Assembly: GCA_029255605.1 (NCBI GenBank)
Contig: JANLJF010000060.1
Coordinates: 1 to 53,405, forward strand
Source: Azovibrio restrictus
Lineage (GTDB): Bacteria > Bacteroidota > Bacteroidia > Chitinophagales > Chitinophagaceae
Reading direction: 5' to 3'
DNA length: 53,405 nucleotides
The notes below the pieces were generated by a model that saw only the letters and a list, made by a program, of their open reading frames with translations, searched no databases and was not told the DNA's origin. The position numbers were made by a program, and so were the translations under genes. This document shows positions 36,864 to 45,748 of the stretch, piece by piece; position 1 is the stretch's first letter, and the number at the start of each line of letters is the position of its first letter.

Positions 36864-38699
36864 TTACTCCTTCACCAGCTTTATTATATCCTGGTTGTTA
36901 TCGTTTTTATACTTTAAGAAATAAGTGCCTGCTGCCATACCTTTCATATCTACCGTAATGCTCTGTGCAGTTACGGCTATCGTTTTTACGATCCTGCCCG
37001 TCACATCGGTAATGCTGATATTGCTGCCTTCGTACCTGCCCGATACAGTTATATTCAGTACATCGTGCACGGGATTAGGGTATACAGCTACCGCATTATC
37101 CTTTACTGTATTGCCAATGCTGAGCGGGAATGGTGTCATGAATTCCAGTTGCGCCCAGTCTGAAGTGGTTTTCATTTTATAGTAATCGCATTTGCACCTT
37201 ACGAATGCATTGTATTGAGTGGCACTGTTGAGATAAGGCACCTGGAAACTGTGGGCCTTAACAGGCGTACCGAATGGTGGCGGAGATGCCAGCTTGCCCA
37301 GGTAGTATTCATATTCTACTGCAGTAGGTACCTCATCCCAGTAAATAATGGCATTGGTAGGTGTAAGGTTCGTAAGGCTCAAAACAGGCTTGCGGCAAGG
37401 TATAGGTATACGGAAAGAATCGAGCGACCATGCGGAGCTATCGTCTCCATCGCAAAGGGAACGGTAGTGCACATAGTAGAGCTCGCCTGATACAAGGCCG
37501 GCCAGGCTTACAAAGGTGCCGGGCTGTGTAACGGCACCGCTTGCCGATGCGGGCGTAGAACGGTCCTGATCTATGATATACTGATATTCTAAGGCCGACG
37601 TAACTGCAGGCCATTGAAAGTCGATGGAAGTAGAGTCTATCCGGCTAATAATAATGGGCTTAGGATCGCTGCAAGCAGGCCTGGTTTCTACCCTTATTAC
37701 TTCCCATTTAGAATAATTGGTAGCACCGCATTGATTGCGCACATGTATGTAATAAACAGTGCTGGGCTTAAGGCTGCCTATGTATGCCGAATTTGTTGTA
37801 GTGGTTACTTTGGGTGTAGCAGTACCAGGTGCCGGCGTACTTGTAAAATCCACAGCATACTCATAACCCAAACTGCCCGACACTGCTGTCCAATCGAATG
37901 TTATGCTGGTAGAATTGTAGTTAGAAACAGTTATTGGTGCTACTGTAGGGCAAGGAGGACCCGGGTCCCACATGTAGCTTTGGCCGGTAGCCGGTACGGA
38001 TGACAGGTTGATTGTCCATGTACTGGATGATGACGCAGGGCTTGCACCTACACCATCCAGCACCTGCCAGTCGCTGGTAGAATTGGCTATGCCTATGGTA
38101 GCACCACCGCTGGAATTCAGCATTACTGCGCCGGGCTCCTGCTTATACAGCACTTCTATGATGCCGGTGGCCTCATATAGTTTTACCTGGAATGATACGG
38201 AAGGCGTGGGCGCATCAAAATCCCATTTCCAATCCCTGCATTCCCATGTAAATACCTTACTGCCTGCAGCACCGGTTACATCGTAATGAGAGGAACCACC
38301 TACACCGCTTACATCCTCATACAGTGCAAATACTGCAGGAGCAATACCATCGCCACCTGTGATGTGATTATAGTTCCAGTTAGCACTGCTGCCTACTGTA
38401 GCACCGAATATGAGCCAGCCATTGGAGCATACAGTAACATCAGTATAATCCACCCCACAGAATGTAAACGTAAAGCCTAACGAGATGGTAGTATATCCAT
38501 CATCTACCTCTATAGTGGGGATACCCGTTCCACCGGTAAGATAGCTGAATGTTTTGCTATGGGCAGAAAAAGCATAACCGGCTGCCGTGATAGATTGCGC
38601 CGATGCTTTGAAGCTAAAACCTGCCAGTAATAATAACGTGAAGCAAAGCTTAACAAAAGCGGGGAATTTTTGTGTACGAGGGTTCGTGTTCATTTTCAT
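36864..38699 (-). CDS. T9SS-exported FN3 protein, paralog B
   Basis: 611 residues with the same architecture as paralog A: signal peptide (FTLLLLAGFSFKASA), N-terminal FTFCGVDYTDVTVCSNGWLIFGA sandwich domain (in parts), three FN3-like modules (ITFDWTAVSGSLGYEYAV; IDFQWPAVTSALEYQYII; IIYWDEVPTAVEYEYYL), and the T9SS type A tail (VYPNPVHDVLNITV ... AGTYFLKYKND ... LVKE). Matching motif order and near-identical linker phrases (RSLCDGDDSSAW against RSLCAGDDSSAW) show a tandem duplication. ATGs at 38699 and 38693 are both possible starts. Confidence 0.88.
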   Translation of the reverse strand: MKMNTNPRTQKFPAFVKLCFTLLLLAGFSFKASAQSITAAGYAFSAHSKTFSYLTGGTGIPTIEVDDGYTTISLGFTFTFCGVDYTDVTVCSNGWLIFGATVGSSANWNYNHITGGDGIAPAVFALYEDVSGVGGSSHYDVTGAAGSKVFTWECRDWKWDFDAPTPSVSFQVKLYEATGIIEVLYKQEPGAVMLNSSGGATIGIANSTSDWQVLDGVGASPASSSSTWTINLSSVPATGQSYMWDPGPPCPTVAPITVSNYNSTSITFDWTAVSGSLGYEYAVDFTSTPAPGTATPKVTTTTNSAYIGSLKPSTVYYIHVRNQCGATNYSKWEVIRVETRPACSDPKPIIISRIDSTSIDFQWPAVTSALEYQYIIDQDRSTPASASGAVTQPGTFVSLAGLVSGELYYVHYRSLCDGDDSSAWSLDSFRIPIPCRKPVLSLTNLTPTNAIIYWDEVPTAVEYEYYLGKLASPPPFGTPVKAHSFQVPYLNSATQYNAFVRCKCDYYKMKTTSDWAQLEFMTPFPLSIGNTVKDNAVAVYPNPVHDVLNITVSGRYEGSNISITDVTGRIVKTIAVTAQSITVDMKGMAAGTYFLKYKNDNNQDIIKLVKE

Positions 38700-38928
38700 A
38701 TGCAGTTGAGTAAGGTGAAAAAAAACAGGCTTTTTAAATCAGCCTCAAATATTCTTTGCGTATCGAAAGGATATATGAAGCCAAAATTAATTAATTATAA
38801 AACCCATTTATTCTCTGTATAATCAGACGTTAATAATCGGGCTTTCGTTGGGATGTATCCGCCTTTATTTCAGGACTATTCAATTTTTCAAAGCTTTGCA
38901 AATCAAACGATTAAGAAAAACATCATAA

Positions 38929-38960
38929 AAAAAGCCGCATCCTATGATGCAGCTTTTTAA
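38929..38960 (-). terminator. Terminator of the aldolase gene
   Basis: AAAAAGC-C-GCATC / GATGC-A-GCTTTTT around CTAT, with T-run on the minus strand. The gap 38700-38983 holds nothing else I can identify. Confidence 0.85.
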
Positions 38961-38983
38961 TATAAATTTAATCTACTTGTACT

Positions 38984-40042
38984 TTAAGCGATGGTTACAT
39001 CTTTATCCAGGTACACATCCTGTATGGTGTTCAGCAGTTCCACGCCTTCTTTCATTGGTTTCTGGAAGGCTTTACGGCCACTGATAAGGCCCATACCACC
39101 GGCACGTTTGTTCACAACCGCAGTCATTACCGCTTCTGCCATATCTGATGCGCCTTTAGATTCGCCACCGGAGTTGATAAGACCGGCACGGCCCATGTAG
39201 CAGTTAGCTACCTGGTAGCGGCACAGGTCGATCGGGTGGTCTGTAGTCAGCTCTTCGTACACTTTCTTATGTGTTTTACCGAAGCTCAGTGCAGTGTAAC
39301 CACCATTGTTGGTAGGCAGTTTTTGCTTGATGATATCCGCTTGTATGGTTACACCCAGGTGGTTTGCCTGTGCAGTAAGGTCTGCAGCAGTATGGTAGTC
39401 CACACCATCTTTCTTGAAGGCACTGTTGCGCAGGTAGCACCACAGTACGGTAGCCATACCCAGCTCGTGTGCATATTCAAAAGCCTTAGCTACTTCCACT
39501 ATCTGGCGTGCGCTTTCATCGCTACCGAAGTAAATGGTAGCACCTACAGCCGTAGCACCCATGTTCCATGCATCGCGGATGCTGCCGAACATGATCTGGT
39601 CGAACTTATTAGGATAAGAGATGAACTCGTTGTGGTTGATCTTAACGATGAAAGGTATTTTGTGTGCATATTTGCGCGCTACAGCACCCAGCACACCGTA
39701 AGTAGAAGCAACGGCGTTGCAACCACCTTCCATAGCCAGTTTCACGATATTTTCAGGATCGAAATAAATAGGGTTCGGAGCGAAAGACGCACCAGCGCTG
39801 TGCTCGATACCCTGGTCTACCGGCAGGATAGATACATAACCTGTGTTTGCAAGACGGCCATTACCCATCAGCGCCTGAATGCTTTTCAGGGTTTGGATGT
39901 TGCGGTTTGACATAGCCCATACATCATCTACCACGTTGCCGGAAGGCAGGTGCAGTGCAGATTTATCGATGGTTTTGCAAGTGTGGTCCAGGTAAAATCC
40001 GGCCTGGTCGCCCAAGAGGTCCTGTATTTTTTTCGATGCCAT
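38984..40042 (-). CDS. fbaB: Class I fructose-bisphosphate aldolase
   Basis: 352 residues, the length of E. coli FbaB, of the archaeal-type/DhnA class I group. The Schiff-base lysine is expected in [12 protein letters not shown] near residue 235. Other conserved pieces are [14 protein letters not shown], the KINHNEF loop, [11 protein letters not shown] and NSGGESKG, the phosphate-binding loop. It cleaves fructose-1,6-bisphosphate to DHAP and glyceraldehyde-3-phosphate and needs no metal. An exact TATCTTTG -7 box lies just upstream. Confidence 0.95.
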   Translation of the reverse strand: MASKKIQDLLGDQAGFYLDHTCKTIDKSALHLPSGNVVDDVWAMSNRNIQTLKSIQALMGNGRLANTGYVSILPVDQGIEHSAGASFAPNPIYFDPENIVKLAMEGGCNAVASTYGVLGAVARKYAHKIPFIVKINHNEFISYPNKFDQIMFGSIRDAWNMGATAVGATIYFGSDESARQIVEVAKAFEYAHELGMATVLWCYLRNSAFKKDGVDYHTAADLTAQANHLGVTIQADIIKQKLPTNNGGYTALSFGKTHKKVYEELTTDHPIDLCRYQVANCYMGRAGLINSGGESKGASDMAEAVMTAVVNKRAGGMGLISGRKAFQKPMKEGVELLNTIQDVYLDKDVTIA

Positions 40043-40071
40043 ATATTATAGTGTTGTTATTAAAAAGTGTG

Positions 40072-40079
40072 CAAAGATA
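40072..40079 (-). promoter_or_regulatory. -7 box TATCTTTG of the aldolase gene
   Basis: Exact TAnnTTTG match on the minus strand, 29 bases before the ATG; predicted start near 40066. Confidence 0.6.
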
Positions 40080-40169
40080 ATTATTAAACGAATAGGATGG
40101 ATGGGGGCGCCGTTATTTGGTGGTTAATGGATTGGAAAGTAATTTGACTAACCTTGAACGAAACTCAAA

Positions 40170-40478
40170 ATGTTGGAAAACAAACAAAAATTTCATATAT
40201 ATACTACCGTACTCAGATTTTTAGCATTTAAAATCACTAGAAACCTACAACGCATTTACCTAGACATTGATGTAAATACTAATGAACTATTATTAACAGC
40301 ATACTATCTGGAACAGCCTTCTGAATTGGAGTTGGAATTACTGGATGACATTGAAACAAACAGCGATGCACATATACCAGACTATTCAGTAACAAGCGTT
40401 ATACGACTAACAAAAGACATGGTTGCAGATGAACGACATGAGTATACAATATTTGCCATGTTTGATGAAAAGTTGTAA
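40170..40478 (+). CDS. Small orphan protein, unknown
   Basis: 102 residues, no signal peptide. It opens KFHIYTTVLRFLAFKITRNLQRIYLDIDVN and continues with acidic ELELLDDIETNSDAHIPDYSV and ends in an alternating beta pattern. The style (LRxLxxxITxNLRxIxLD, then ExxDDxExxxDxxIPDY) resembles a family of small stand-alone proteins found widely as hypotheticals, sometimes beside toxins; no toxin is adjacent here. A near-match -7 box TAACCTTG lies at about 40149. It converges with the glycosyltransferase gene 6 bases away. Confidence 0.65.
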   Translation: MLENKQKFHIYTTVLRFLAFKITRNLQRIYLDIDVNTNELLLTAYYLEQPSELELELLDDIETNSDAHIPDYSVTSVIRLTKDMVADERHEYTIFAMFDEKL

Positions 40479-40483
40479 GAATA

Positions 40484-42067
40484 TTATAATTCAAAAATTA
40501 ATATCCCTCTTATTTTACCACCACTCACTTCTTTAAAACTAATGCCGTTTGCATCTTTCAATTGGAATGATTGCGCACTTACCGCATCGGGGTAGAAATA
40601 GTAATAGTACTGAATACCATACCTGCGCATTTCCCGCAGTAATTCAGCAGCCGGTACATCGGCAAAAGGCATATTATAATACTGGCTGCCTGCGAAATAG
40701 GCGATACGTTGCGAACGCACCAATGCCTCGTTGCCAAACACAGCATTGGAGGTGAAACTACCCGTGATGCCCAATTGCTGTAGTTGCTGTGCCGCTGCAT
40801 GGTCATCGCGGCCATCGTGTACCATCTTCTGCATCTCCCACACGGGGGTAACAAGATAGCTGATTGCAAAGACAATAACAATGAATGTACCAAACACACG
40901 CTGCCCGTTCAGCAGCCTCAAGCCTGTTTGAAATACCAGTGCACCTATCAGCATACTGAGCGGCAGCATATACCACACATAGCGCGGCTCGAAATTGATA
41001 AGCAGGAAAGCCACAGGGAAAAGCAGGAACGACAACACGGGCAGCATCACCTTATTATGACTGAAGAAACAACGCAGCTTGCGCGATAACAACATCCCCA
41101 CGGCCATCAGCCATATAAAGGCAAAGAACACAGAAAGTTCACTTGTGCATTTCAGGAACTTGATAGCATTCTGCCCTACCCTTACCATTTGCAGCGCAAA
41201 CAGCTTTGCCGAACTGTAAAAATGCGGTGTAGCGCCATTTACCATCCACGGGTCATCCCAGTACGATACACCATCGGGATAAGGGGGTGGCAGTAAATGC
41301 AGGATGCCTTCTTTATAAAACGGGTGGCCTACAAGATACCACGACAGGTTGAGCGTACCGGCAGTGGATGTTTTCCAGCCACCGTATTTGGTATGCAGCG
41401 CATATAGCCACGGGCTGCTGACGATGGCCATGGTGAGTATCATCACCCCGCTAACCGATAGCCAGTGCACCACATTGCGCCGGTTCCACGCACGGGTGAG
41501 GTAGAATACACAGCAAAGGGTATTGAGTATGAAAAACGGGAAGGCGTAAGCCTTGGCAAAGTATGCCAGGGCACCGATGGCACCGGCGGCTATCCACAGT
41601 TGCGGACTGTATTTGAACCTGTCGGAAACTACCAGCCGTAGCGCTGCCAGCAGGAAGAAACATTCCCAGAGGTCGGCGAAGGACTGGGCATATACCGCGT
41701 AACACAGGAAACCCGCCATAACCAGGCTCATAGCCCACTGCAGGCGGCTGATGATGTTGTATTTAAGAAAGAACGACTGGGTGATGTATAGCAACCCCAC
41801 TGCGCCAAGCGTATTGGCCACGATAGCAGCTTTAAACGGCAGCAACCCGCCCTTCATAAACAGAACCGTAAGCCAGCAGCTCCACGGGCTCCAGTAGCCG
41901 TTTATGGCTTTGGCATATTCGCCGGCAGCGTAATATTTTACTACGGTAAGGTAGCCCGTAGCATCGGGGTCTACATAGTATTGAAACAAAGGATAGACCG
42001 CGCATATGGCACAGCACAACACCAGTGCTGCCACCCAGAATGGACCGTATGTACGCAAAGACCGCAA
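40484..42067 (-). CDS. Membrane glycosyltransferase (GT-C/PMT-like)
   Basis: 527 residues with about ten to twelve helices. The first periplasmic loop holds YYVDPDATGY, where acidic residues (DPD) fit the catalytic position of GT-C enzymes; a second loop has WSPWSCW. The C-terminal ~110 residues form a soluble periplasmic domain. Such enzymes use polyprenyl-phosphate sugars to decorate lipids, polysaccharide or protein. It follows the next glycosyltransferase gene by 3 bases in one operon, so the two likely serve one pathway. Substrate unknown. Confidence 0.78.
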   Translation of the reverse strand: MRSLRTYGPFWVAALVLCCAICAVYPLFQYYVDPDATGYLTVVKYYAAGEYAKAINGYWSPWSCWLTVLFMKGGLLPFKAAIVANTLGAVGLLYITQSFFLKYNIISRLQWAMSLVMAGFLCYAVYAQSFADLWECFFLLAALRLVVSDRFKYSPQLWIAAGAIGALAYFAKAYAFPFFILNTLCCVFYLTRAWNRRNVVHWLSVSGVMILTMAIVSSPWLYALHTKYGGWKTSTAGTLNLSWYLVGHPFYKEGILHLLPPPYPDGVSYWDDPWMVNGATPHFYSSAKLFALQMVRVGQNAIKFLKCTSELSVFFAFIWLMAVGMLLSRKLRCFFSHNKVMLPVLSFLLFPVAFLLINFEPRYVWYMLPLSMLIGALVFQTGLRLLNGQRVFGTFIVIVFAISYLVTPVWEMQKMVHDGRDDHAAAQQLQQLGITGSFTSNAVFGNEALVRSQRIAYFAGSQYYNMPFADVPAAELLREMRRYGIQYYYYFYPDAVSAQSFQLKDANGISFKEVSGGKIRGILIFEL

Positions 42068-42070
42068 TGC

Positions 42071-43447
42071 TTAATGATAACTCTCCTGCCTTTCCAGCCC
42101 TGCAATAATAGCCTTATTCTTCAGCCTTTGCAATACACGCTGGTAACCTATGGCCGCAATGCCCATAGACAGCAGGGATACGGGCATAAAATAGCGCGTA
42201 TTGGCTATAGGGCCTGTTATCATTACAAAATAGGTTATGAGCAGGAACATGAACAGGCGCAGGCGGTAATTGGTTTGTTTATTGAAGAAATAGAGCAACA
42301 TGCCTATGGTGCGCAGTACGTTGAAGACCATCACCATGAAGGCGATGGGCAGGCTGGGGTTGCGGGCCACATAAGCTTCCAGCCCATCGATACCGCGGGT
42401 GCGGTAGGTATCGTAAAAGCCTTCGGTATTATGTACGTCGTAGAGCGTGCCAAGGGTGAGCCTGCCTGTAAACAGGTCTATTTCGCCCTTGCCGGGGTCT
42501 ATCAGCAGGCGCAGGCTGTGCTTGATATGATAGCCCATATAGCTGCCGAAATTTTGCAGCAACAGTTCGCGCCCACGTTTATTGGCATAGTCATACCGCT
42601 CTGCAAAGGTGGGCATGGTGGCTATTTTAGCCCGCTCTTCCTGCAGGAAGGCTTCTGCCTTATCCACCCCTTCGGTATCTTTATAGTAATTGTAATAATA
42701 GAAAATGGCATTGAACGACTGCATGCTGGAAAAATGCACCTTGCCGGTGCGTGCATAGTTGACATAGCCATAGGCTACTACCAGCAACAACGGCAGCATA
42801 GCTGCTACAAACGAACGCAGCAGCGCCTTATACACATATATACCTGCCAGCATCATCAGCAGGGCATGCACGTATATAATGGGGTGTACCACAGGCTTCA
42901 GCATTACCCCGGCACAAAGGGCTATGCCCATACCCACCGCAAAACGCATGCGGCGCTGGCGCAGCAGGCGGATGAAATTGTAGGCATAGGCTAATATGGT
43001 GGTTTGCAGCAGCAGGTCGGGCGCTATGATATTGGCATTGATGCACTGCGACGGATAGAGCAGCACAAAGGCCAGCAGCACCCAATCATATTTGCGGGAA
43101 TAGTTTATCATACGCATGATGTGGCGCATGAAGTATACATTGGCAATAGAAATAAGGGTTTGTATCACCAGCACTACCCAGTTGTTGAGCGTAAACAGGT
43201 ATATGCCTGCCAGGAAGAGGGGGTAGCCTGGCGGGCGCAGGGTCATATATTCGGGCTGAATAGGTAACGCAGGGTTGCCGGCGTAAAACCATCCTTTATC
43301 GAGGATATTGGTAGCCATATAGATATACTCATAAGAGTCTCCATTATAGATGCGCTTGTAGTGCACAGCTATAGCAAAATAGACCGCATGTACCACCAGC
43401 AGTGCCACTAAAAACCGGATATCAGCCCTGCTAAGGTTTTTGAACAT
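42071..43447 (-). CDS. Membrane glycosyltransferase (GT39-like)
   Basis: 458 residues with about ten helices. First loop: YNGDSYEYIYMA near residue 34 (GDSxxY acid motif) and MTLRPPGYPLFLAGIYLF, the RPPGYP pattern typical of PMT_2/GT39 bacterial homologues. Lead gene of a two-gene operon. An exact TATATTTG box 23 bases upstream fits its promoter. Envelope glycan synthesis is the likely role. Confidence 0.82.
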   Translation of the reverse strand: MFKNLSRADIRFLVALLVVHAVYFAIAVHYKRIYNGDSYEYIYMATNILDKGWFYAGNPALPIQPEYMTLRPPGYPLFLAGIYLFTLNNWVVLVIQTLISIANVYFMRHIMRMINYSRKYDWVLLAFVLLYPSQCINANIIAPDLLLQTTILAYAYNFIRLLRQRRMRFAVGMGIALCAGVMLKPVVHPIIYVHALLMMLAGIYVYKALLRSFVAAMLPLLLVVAYGYVNYARTGKVHFSSMQSFNAIFYYYNYYKDTEGVDKAEAFLQEERAKIATMPTFAERYDYANKRGRELLLQNFGSYMGYHIKHSLRLLIDPGKGEIDLFTGRLTLGTLYDVHNTEGFYDTYRTRGIDGLEAYVARNPSLPIAFMVMVFNVLRTIGMLLYFFNKQTNYRLRLFMFLLITYFVMITGPIANTRYFMPVSLLSMGIAAIGYQRVLQRLKNKAIIAGLERQESYH

Positions 43448-43469
43448 GGAAAACAGATATGTGTATTAA

Positions 43470-43477
43470 CAAATATA
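43470..43477 (-). promoter_or_regulatory. -7 box TATATTTG of the glycosyltransferase operon
   Basis: Exact TAnnTTTG match on the minus strand; start near 43463 gives a leader of about 17 nt. Confidence 0.5.
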
Positions 43478-43555
43478 ACGGGCTTATGCAAACATTTGAC
43501 ATGCAGGGATAAAAAATAGCAATGAGATAAACGCATATGGTACGTGTGAAAAGCT

Positions 43556-43563
43556 TACCTTTG
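43556..43563 (+). promoter_or_regulatory. -7 box TACCTTTG of the desaturase gene
   Basis: Exact TAnnTTTG match; start near 43570 gives a leader of about 35 nt. Confidence 0.55.
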
Positions 43564-43604
43564 CGCGTCGAAAAGCCCGTCCCCTTTTTTTATTAATTGA
43601 AGTA

Positions 43605-44360
43605 ATGGCTATACTCATTTTCTTTGTAGCGCATTGGTATTTGTCGCTCTTTGCCCAAACATTTTTTCAGCACCGTTATGCTGCCCATGGCTCTTTTACC
43701 ATGAGTAAAGGATGGGAACGTTTCTGGTTCATTTTCACGTTCATCATGCAGGGTTCTTCTTACCTCAGCACCCGCACGTATGCACTGATGCACCGTATGC
43801 ACCACGCCTTTGCCGATACGGAAAAAGACCCGCATTCGCCCAAATACCACAAGAATGTTTTTACAATGATGTGGCATACCAAAAAGGTATATACCAGCAT
43901 TTACGATGAAGCATTCCCGATAGAGGAGCGTTTTAAAAAGAATGTGCCTGAATGGCGTTCGTTCGACAAGTTTGCACATGGCTGGGCACCACGTTTATTC
44001 TGGGCAGCATTGTACACCGGTTATTATGTTTATTTCGCTACATCGTGGTGGATGTTCCTGCTGCTGCCGGTGCACTATATGAGCGGACCGGTACACGGTG
44101 CTATCATCAACTGGTATGCCCATAAGTTCGGCTACAAGAACTTCCAGATGAAGAACACGGCCGACAACCTGTTTCACGTAGACCTGCTAATGCTGGGCGA
44201 ATCGTACCACAACAATCACCATATGCGCGCATCTAATGCCAACTTTGGTGTACGCTGGCACGAGATAGACCCGGTGTATGGCGTGATAAAACTGATGAAT
44301 TTTGCAGGCATCATAAAGCTGAAACAGCCAAAGCCTAACCCGGTAGAGACGGATTTTTAA
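43605..44360 (+). CDS. Acyl-CoA/fatty acid desaturase
   Basis: 251 residues with the three histidine clusters of the membrane di-iron desaturases: HRYAAH (residues 23-28), HRMHH (63-67) and HNNHH near 205, plus hydrophobic helices between them. It introduces a double bond into acyl chains, adjusting membrane fluidity. Shorter than typical ~300-residue members because the N-terminal helix pair is reduced: the first histidine box comes only 22 residues after the ATG. I see no upstream in-frame extension that would restore it. A perfect terminator follows. Confidence 0.92.
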   Translation: MAILIFFVAHWYLSLFAQTFFQHRYAAHGSFTMSKGWERFWFIFTFIMQGSSYLSTRTYALMHRMHHAFADTEKDPHSPKYHKNVFTMMWHTKKVYTSIYDEAFPIEERFKKNVPEWRSFDKFAHGWAPRLFWAALYTGYYVYFATSWWMFLLLPVHYMSGPVHGAIINWYAHKFGYKNFQMKNTADNLFHVDLLMLGESYHNNHHMRASNANFGVRWHEIDPVYGVIKLMNFAGIIKLKQPKPNPVETDF

Positions 44361-44380
44361 GCTATGCCTTAAATGACATA

Positions 44381-44418
44381 ACAAAAGCCGCAACATGTGT
44401 TGCGGCTTTTGTTTTATT
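44381..44418 (+). terminator. Intrinsic terminator of the desaturase gene
   Basis: A perfect 14-bp stem, ACAAAAGCCGCAAC / GTTGCGGCTTTTGT, with a 4-base loop, then TTTATTG. Confidence 0.92.
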
Positions 44419-44444
44419 GCTAATTTTAGTAAAAATGCACTGGT

Positions 44445-44777
44445 ATGATAATAGGTGTAGCTGGCCCCTACTCTGCCCCCACTGCCGAAGAAAGGCAAGC
44501 CAACCTGGATGCTATGAATAAAGCTGCTGCACAGCTACTGGAAATGGGACACATCCCTATCATAGGTATGAATGCAGCATTACCAGTAGTGGATAAGGCT
44601 ACTGTACCTGACAGATATAAAGCCATCATGGAAATATCGATGGCTGTGATAGACAAGTGCGAAGCTATATTACTGATAGCTGAAAGTCCCGGCGCCAACC
44701 GCGAACGTGACCATGTAGCGGCAAAAGGACTACCTGTGTATTATAGACTTGAAGATGTACCAAATCCTAATAACTAA
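44445..44777 (+). CDS. DUF4406 protein (nucleoside deoxyribosyltransferase-like fold)
   Basis: 110 residues opening with GVAGPYSAPTAEERQANLD, the AGPY...R/N signature of DUF4406, related to nucleoside 2-deoxyribosyltransferases. The later CEAILLIAESPGANRERDHVAAKGLPVYY matches the conserved SxGxxxE-like loop, here SPGANRERD. Family members may act on nucleosides or nucleotides, but most have no proved activity. It is cytoplasmic and appears to be transcribed alone between the desaturase terminator and convergent YCII gene. Confidence 0.8.
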   Translation: MIIGVAGPYSAPTAEERQANLDAMNKAAAQLLEMGHIPIIGMNAALPVVDKATVPDRYKAIMEISMAVIDKCEAILLIAESPGANRERDHVAAKGLPVYYRLEDVPNPNN

Positions 44778-44796
44778 TTCCCAAAATTCCAATCAA

Positions 44797-45129
44797 CTAA
44801 TACTCCCTTACCTCCGCATAGCCGCCAAATTGATACACGGGGCATGAGGATACGATATGGGCTGCTTCGTCGAGGCTACCGGCTTTCAGCAGCAGGAAAC
44901 CACCTACTATTTCGGTACCTACATAATGGATGCTATCGGATATATGGCCATCGGGGCCTTTTATTATTTTGCCCTGCAGGGTCAGGCTATTGCCACCTGC
45001 TATTTTGCCTTCGGCCATATACTTTTCCATCCACTGCTGCCATGCCTGCTGGTGGTTGGTTATCTCTACATCTGTACGCACATCGTTGCGCCCCTCGGGC
45101 TCACGAAACAGGACCAGAAAGTTTTTCAT
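44797..45129 (-). CDS. YCII-related domain protein
   Basis: 110 residues: FLVLFREPEG at the start, WMEKYMAEGKIAGGNSL in the middle and GGFLLLKAGSLDEAAHIVSSCPVYQFGGYAEVREY in pieces at the end match the YCII/DGPF fold (ferredoxin-like, with a conserved His/Asp pair in some members). Often encoded near ECF sigma factors or VOC proteins; here it follows a VOC gene by 15 bases. Function unknown. Confidence 0.88.
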   Translation of the reverse strand: MKNFLVLFREPEGRNDVRTDVEITNHQQAWQQWMEKYMAEGKIAGGNSLTLQGKIIKGPDGHISDSIHYVGTEIVGGFLLLKAGSLDEAAHIVSSCPVYQFGGYAEVREY

Positions 45130-45144
45130 ACGCAGATGGTTTAG

Positions 45145-45513
45145 TTATAGCTTGAAATGCGGGTTGTATATGATACCAAAGGGATTGCCCCATGGGTCGC
45201 TAACGGAAGCTACCACAATATCGCCACCCACATCATTCGGTTCTTCCAGCGATGTAGCGCCTGCGGCTATCAGCCTGTCGTATTCTTTCCGCACATCGGC
45301 CACACCCCAGTAGGTAACGGCGGCATTGCCACGCACCACATTGCCCTCGTAGGGCTGCAGGCCCAGCTCGTAGCCGGCTACATTGAAGCCTACATAAAAG
45401 TGCTCATCAAAATAAGGTTCCACACCTAAAACATCCGTGTACCATTTCTTAGCTTCCTGCAAATCGGGCACTTTATAACCCAGTGTGCGCAGGCCCTGGA
45501 ATTGTGTTGACAT
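45145..45513 (-). CDS. VOC family protein (glyoxalase/dioxygenase superfamily)
   Basis: About 122 residues from the ATG at 45513 (45525 is an alternative four codons upstream). The beta-alpha-beta-beta-beta pattern is seen: LRTLGYKVPDLQEAKKWYTDVLGVEPYF in pieces, then VTYWGVADVRKEYDRLIAAGA and VSDPWGNPFGIIYNP. It lacks an obvious complete metal-ligand set (HxE) because the position of the first His is a Tyr/Lys. A detoxification or binding role is possible. Same strand as the YCII gene and the small membrane peptide. Confidence 0.9.
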   Translation of the reverse strand: MSTQFQGLRTLGYKVPDLQEAKKWYTDVLGVEPYFDEHFYVGFNVAGYELGLQPYEGNVVRGNAAVTYWGVADVRKEYDRLIAAGATSLEEPNDVGGDIVVASVSDPWGNPFGIIYNPHFKL

Positions 45514-45540
45514 AACAGATAACATGTTTTGAAAAGAGTG

Positions 45541-45654
45541 TTACGGCTCCCGGTCTTCCCTGCGCTTATCCAGCCAGCGCATGATGGCTTTTGCTACGGA
45601 GTACAGCAGCACTACCACCGTAAGAAATATGACACCGGTAAGTAACGGACTCAT
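45541..45654 (-). CDS. 37-residue single-helix membrane peptide
   Basis: An ATG-to-stop frame encoding MSPLLTGVIFLTVVVLLYSV then AKAIMRWLDKRREDREP: one hydrophobic helix followed by a basic/acidic tail, a normal layout for a small inner-membrane protein. It ends 27 bases before the VOC start, on the same strand, suggesting one operon with VOC and YCII genes. No homologue recalled. Confidence 0.45.
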   Translation of the reverse strand: MSPLLTGVIFLTVVVLLYSVAKAIMRWLDKRREDREP

Positions 45655-45748
45655 GTGAAAAGATTTGTACAGTAAGATACGAATAAAAATAACGTGCCCA
45701 TGGCATATAATTTTCATTTAGTACCTTCAATATCCCATATTCATACCC

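Noticed and set aside
41981-42994. 337-codon plus-strand ORF rich in Gln, His and Tyr
   Set aside because: Antisense to the two membrane glycosyltransferases; composition reflects the complement of hydrophobic codons.
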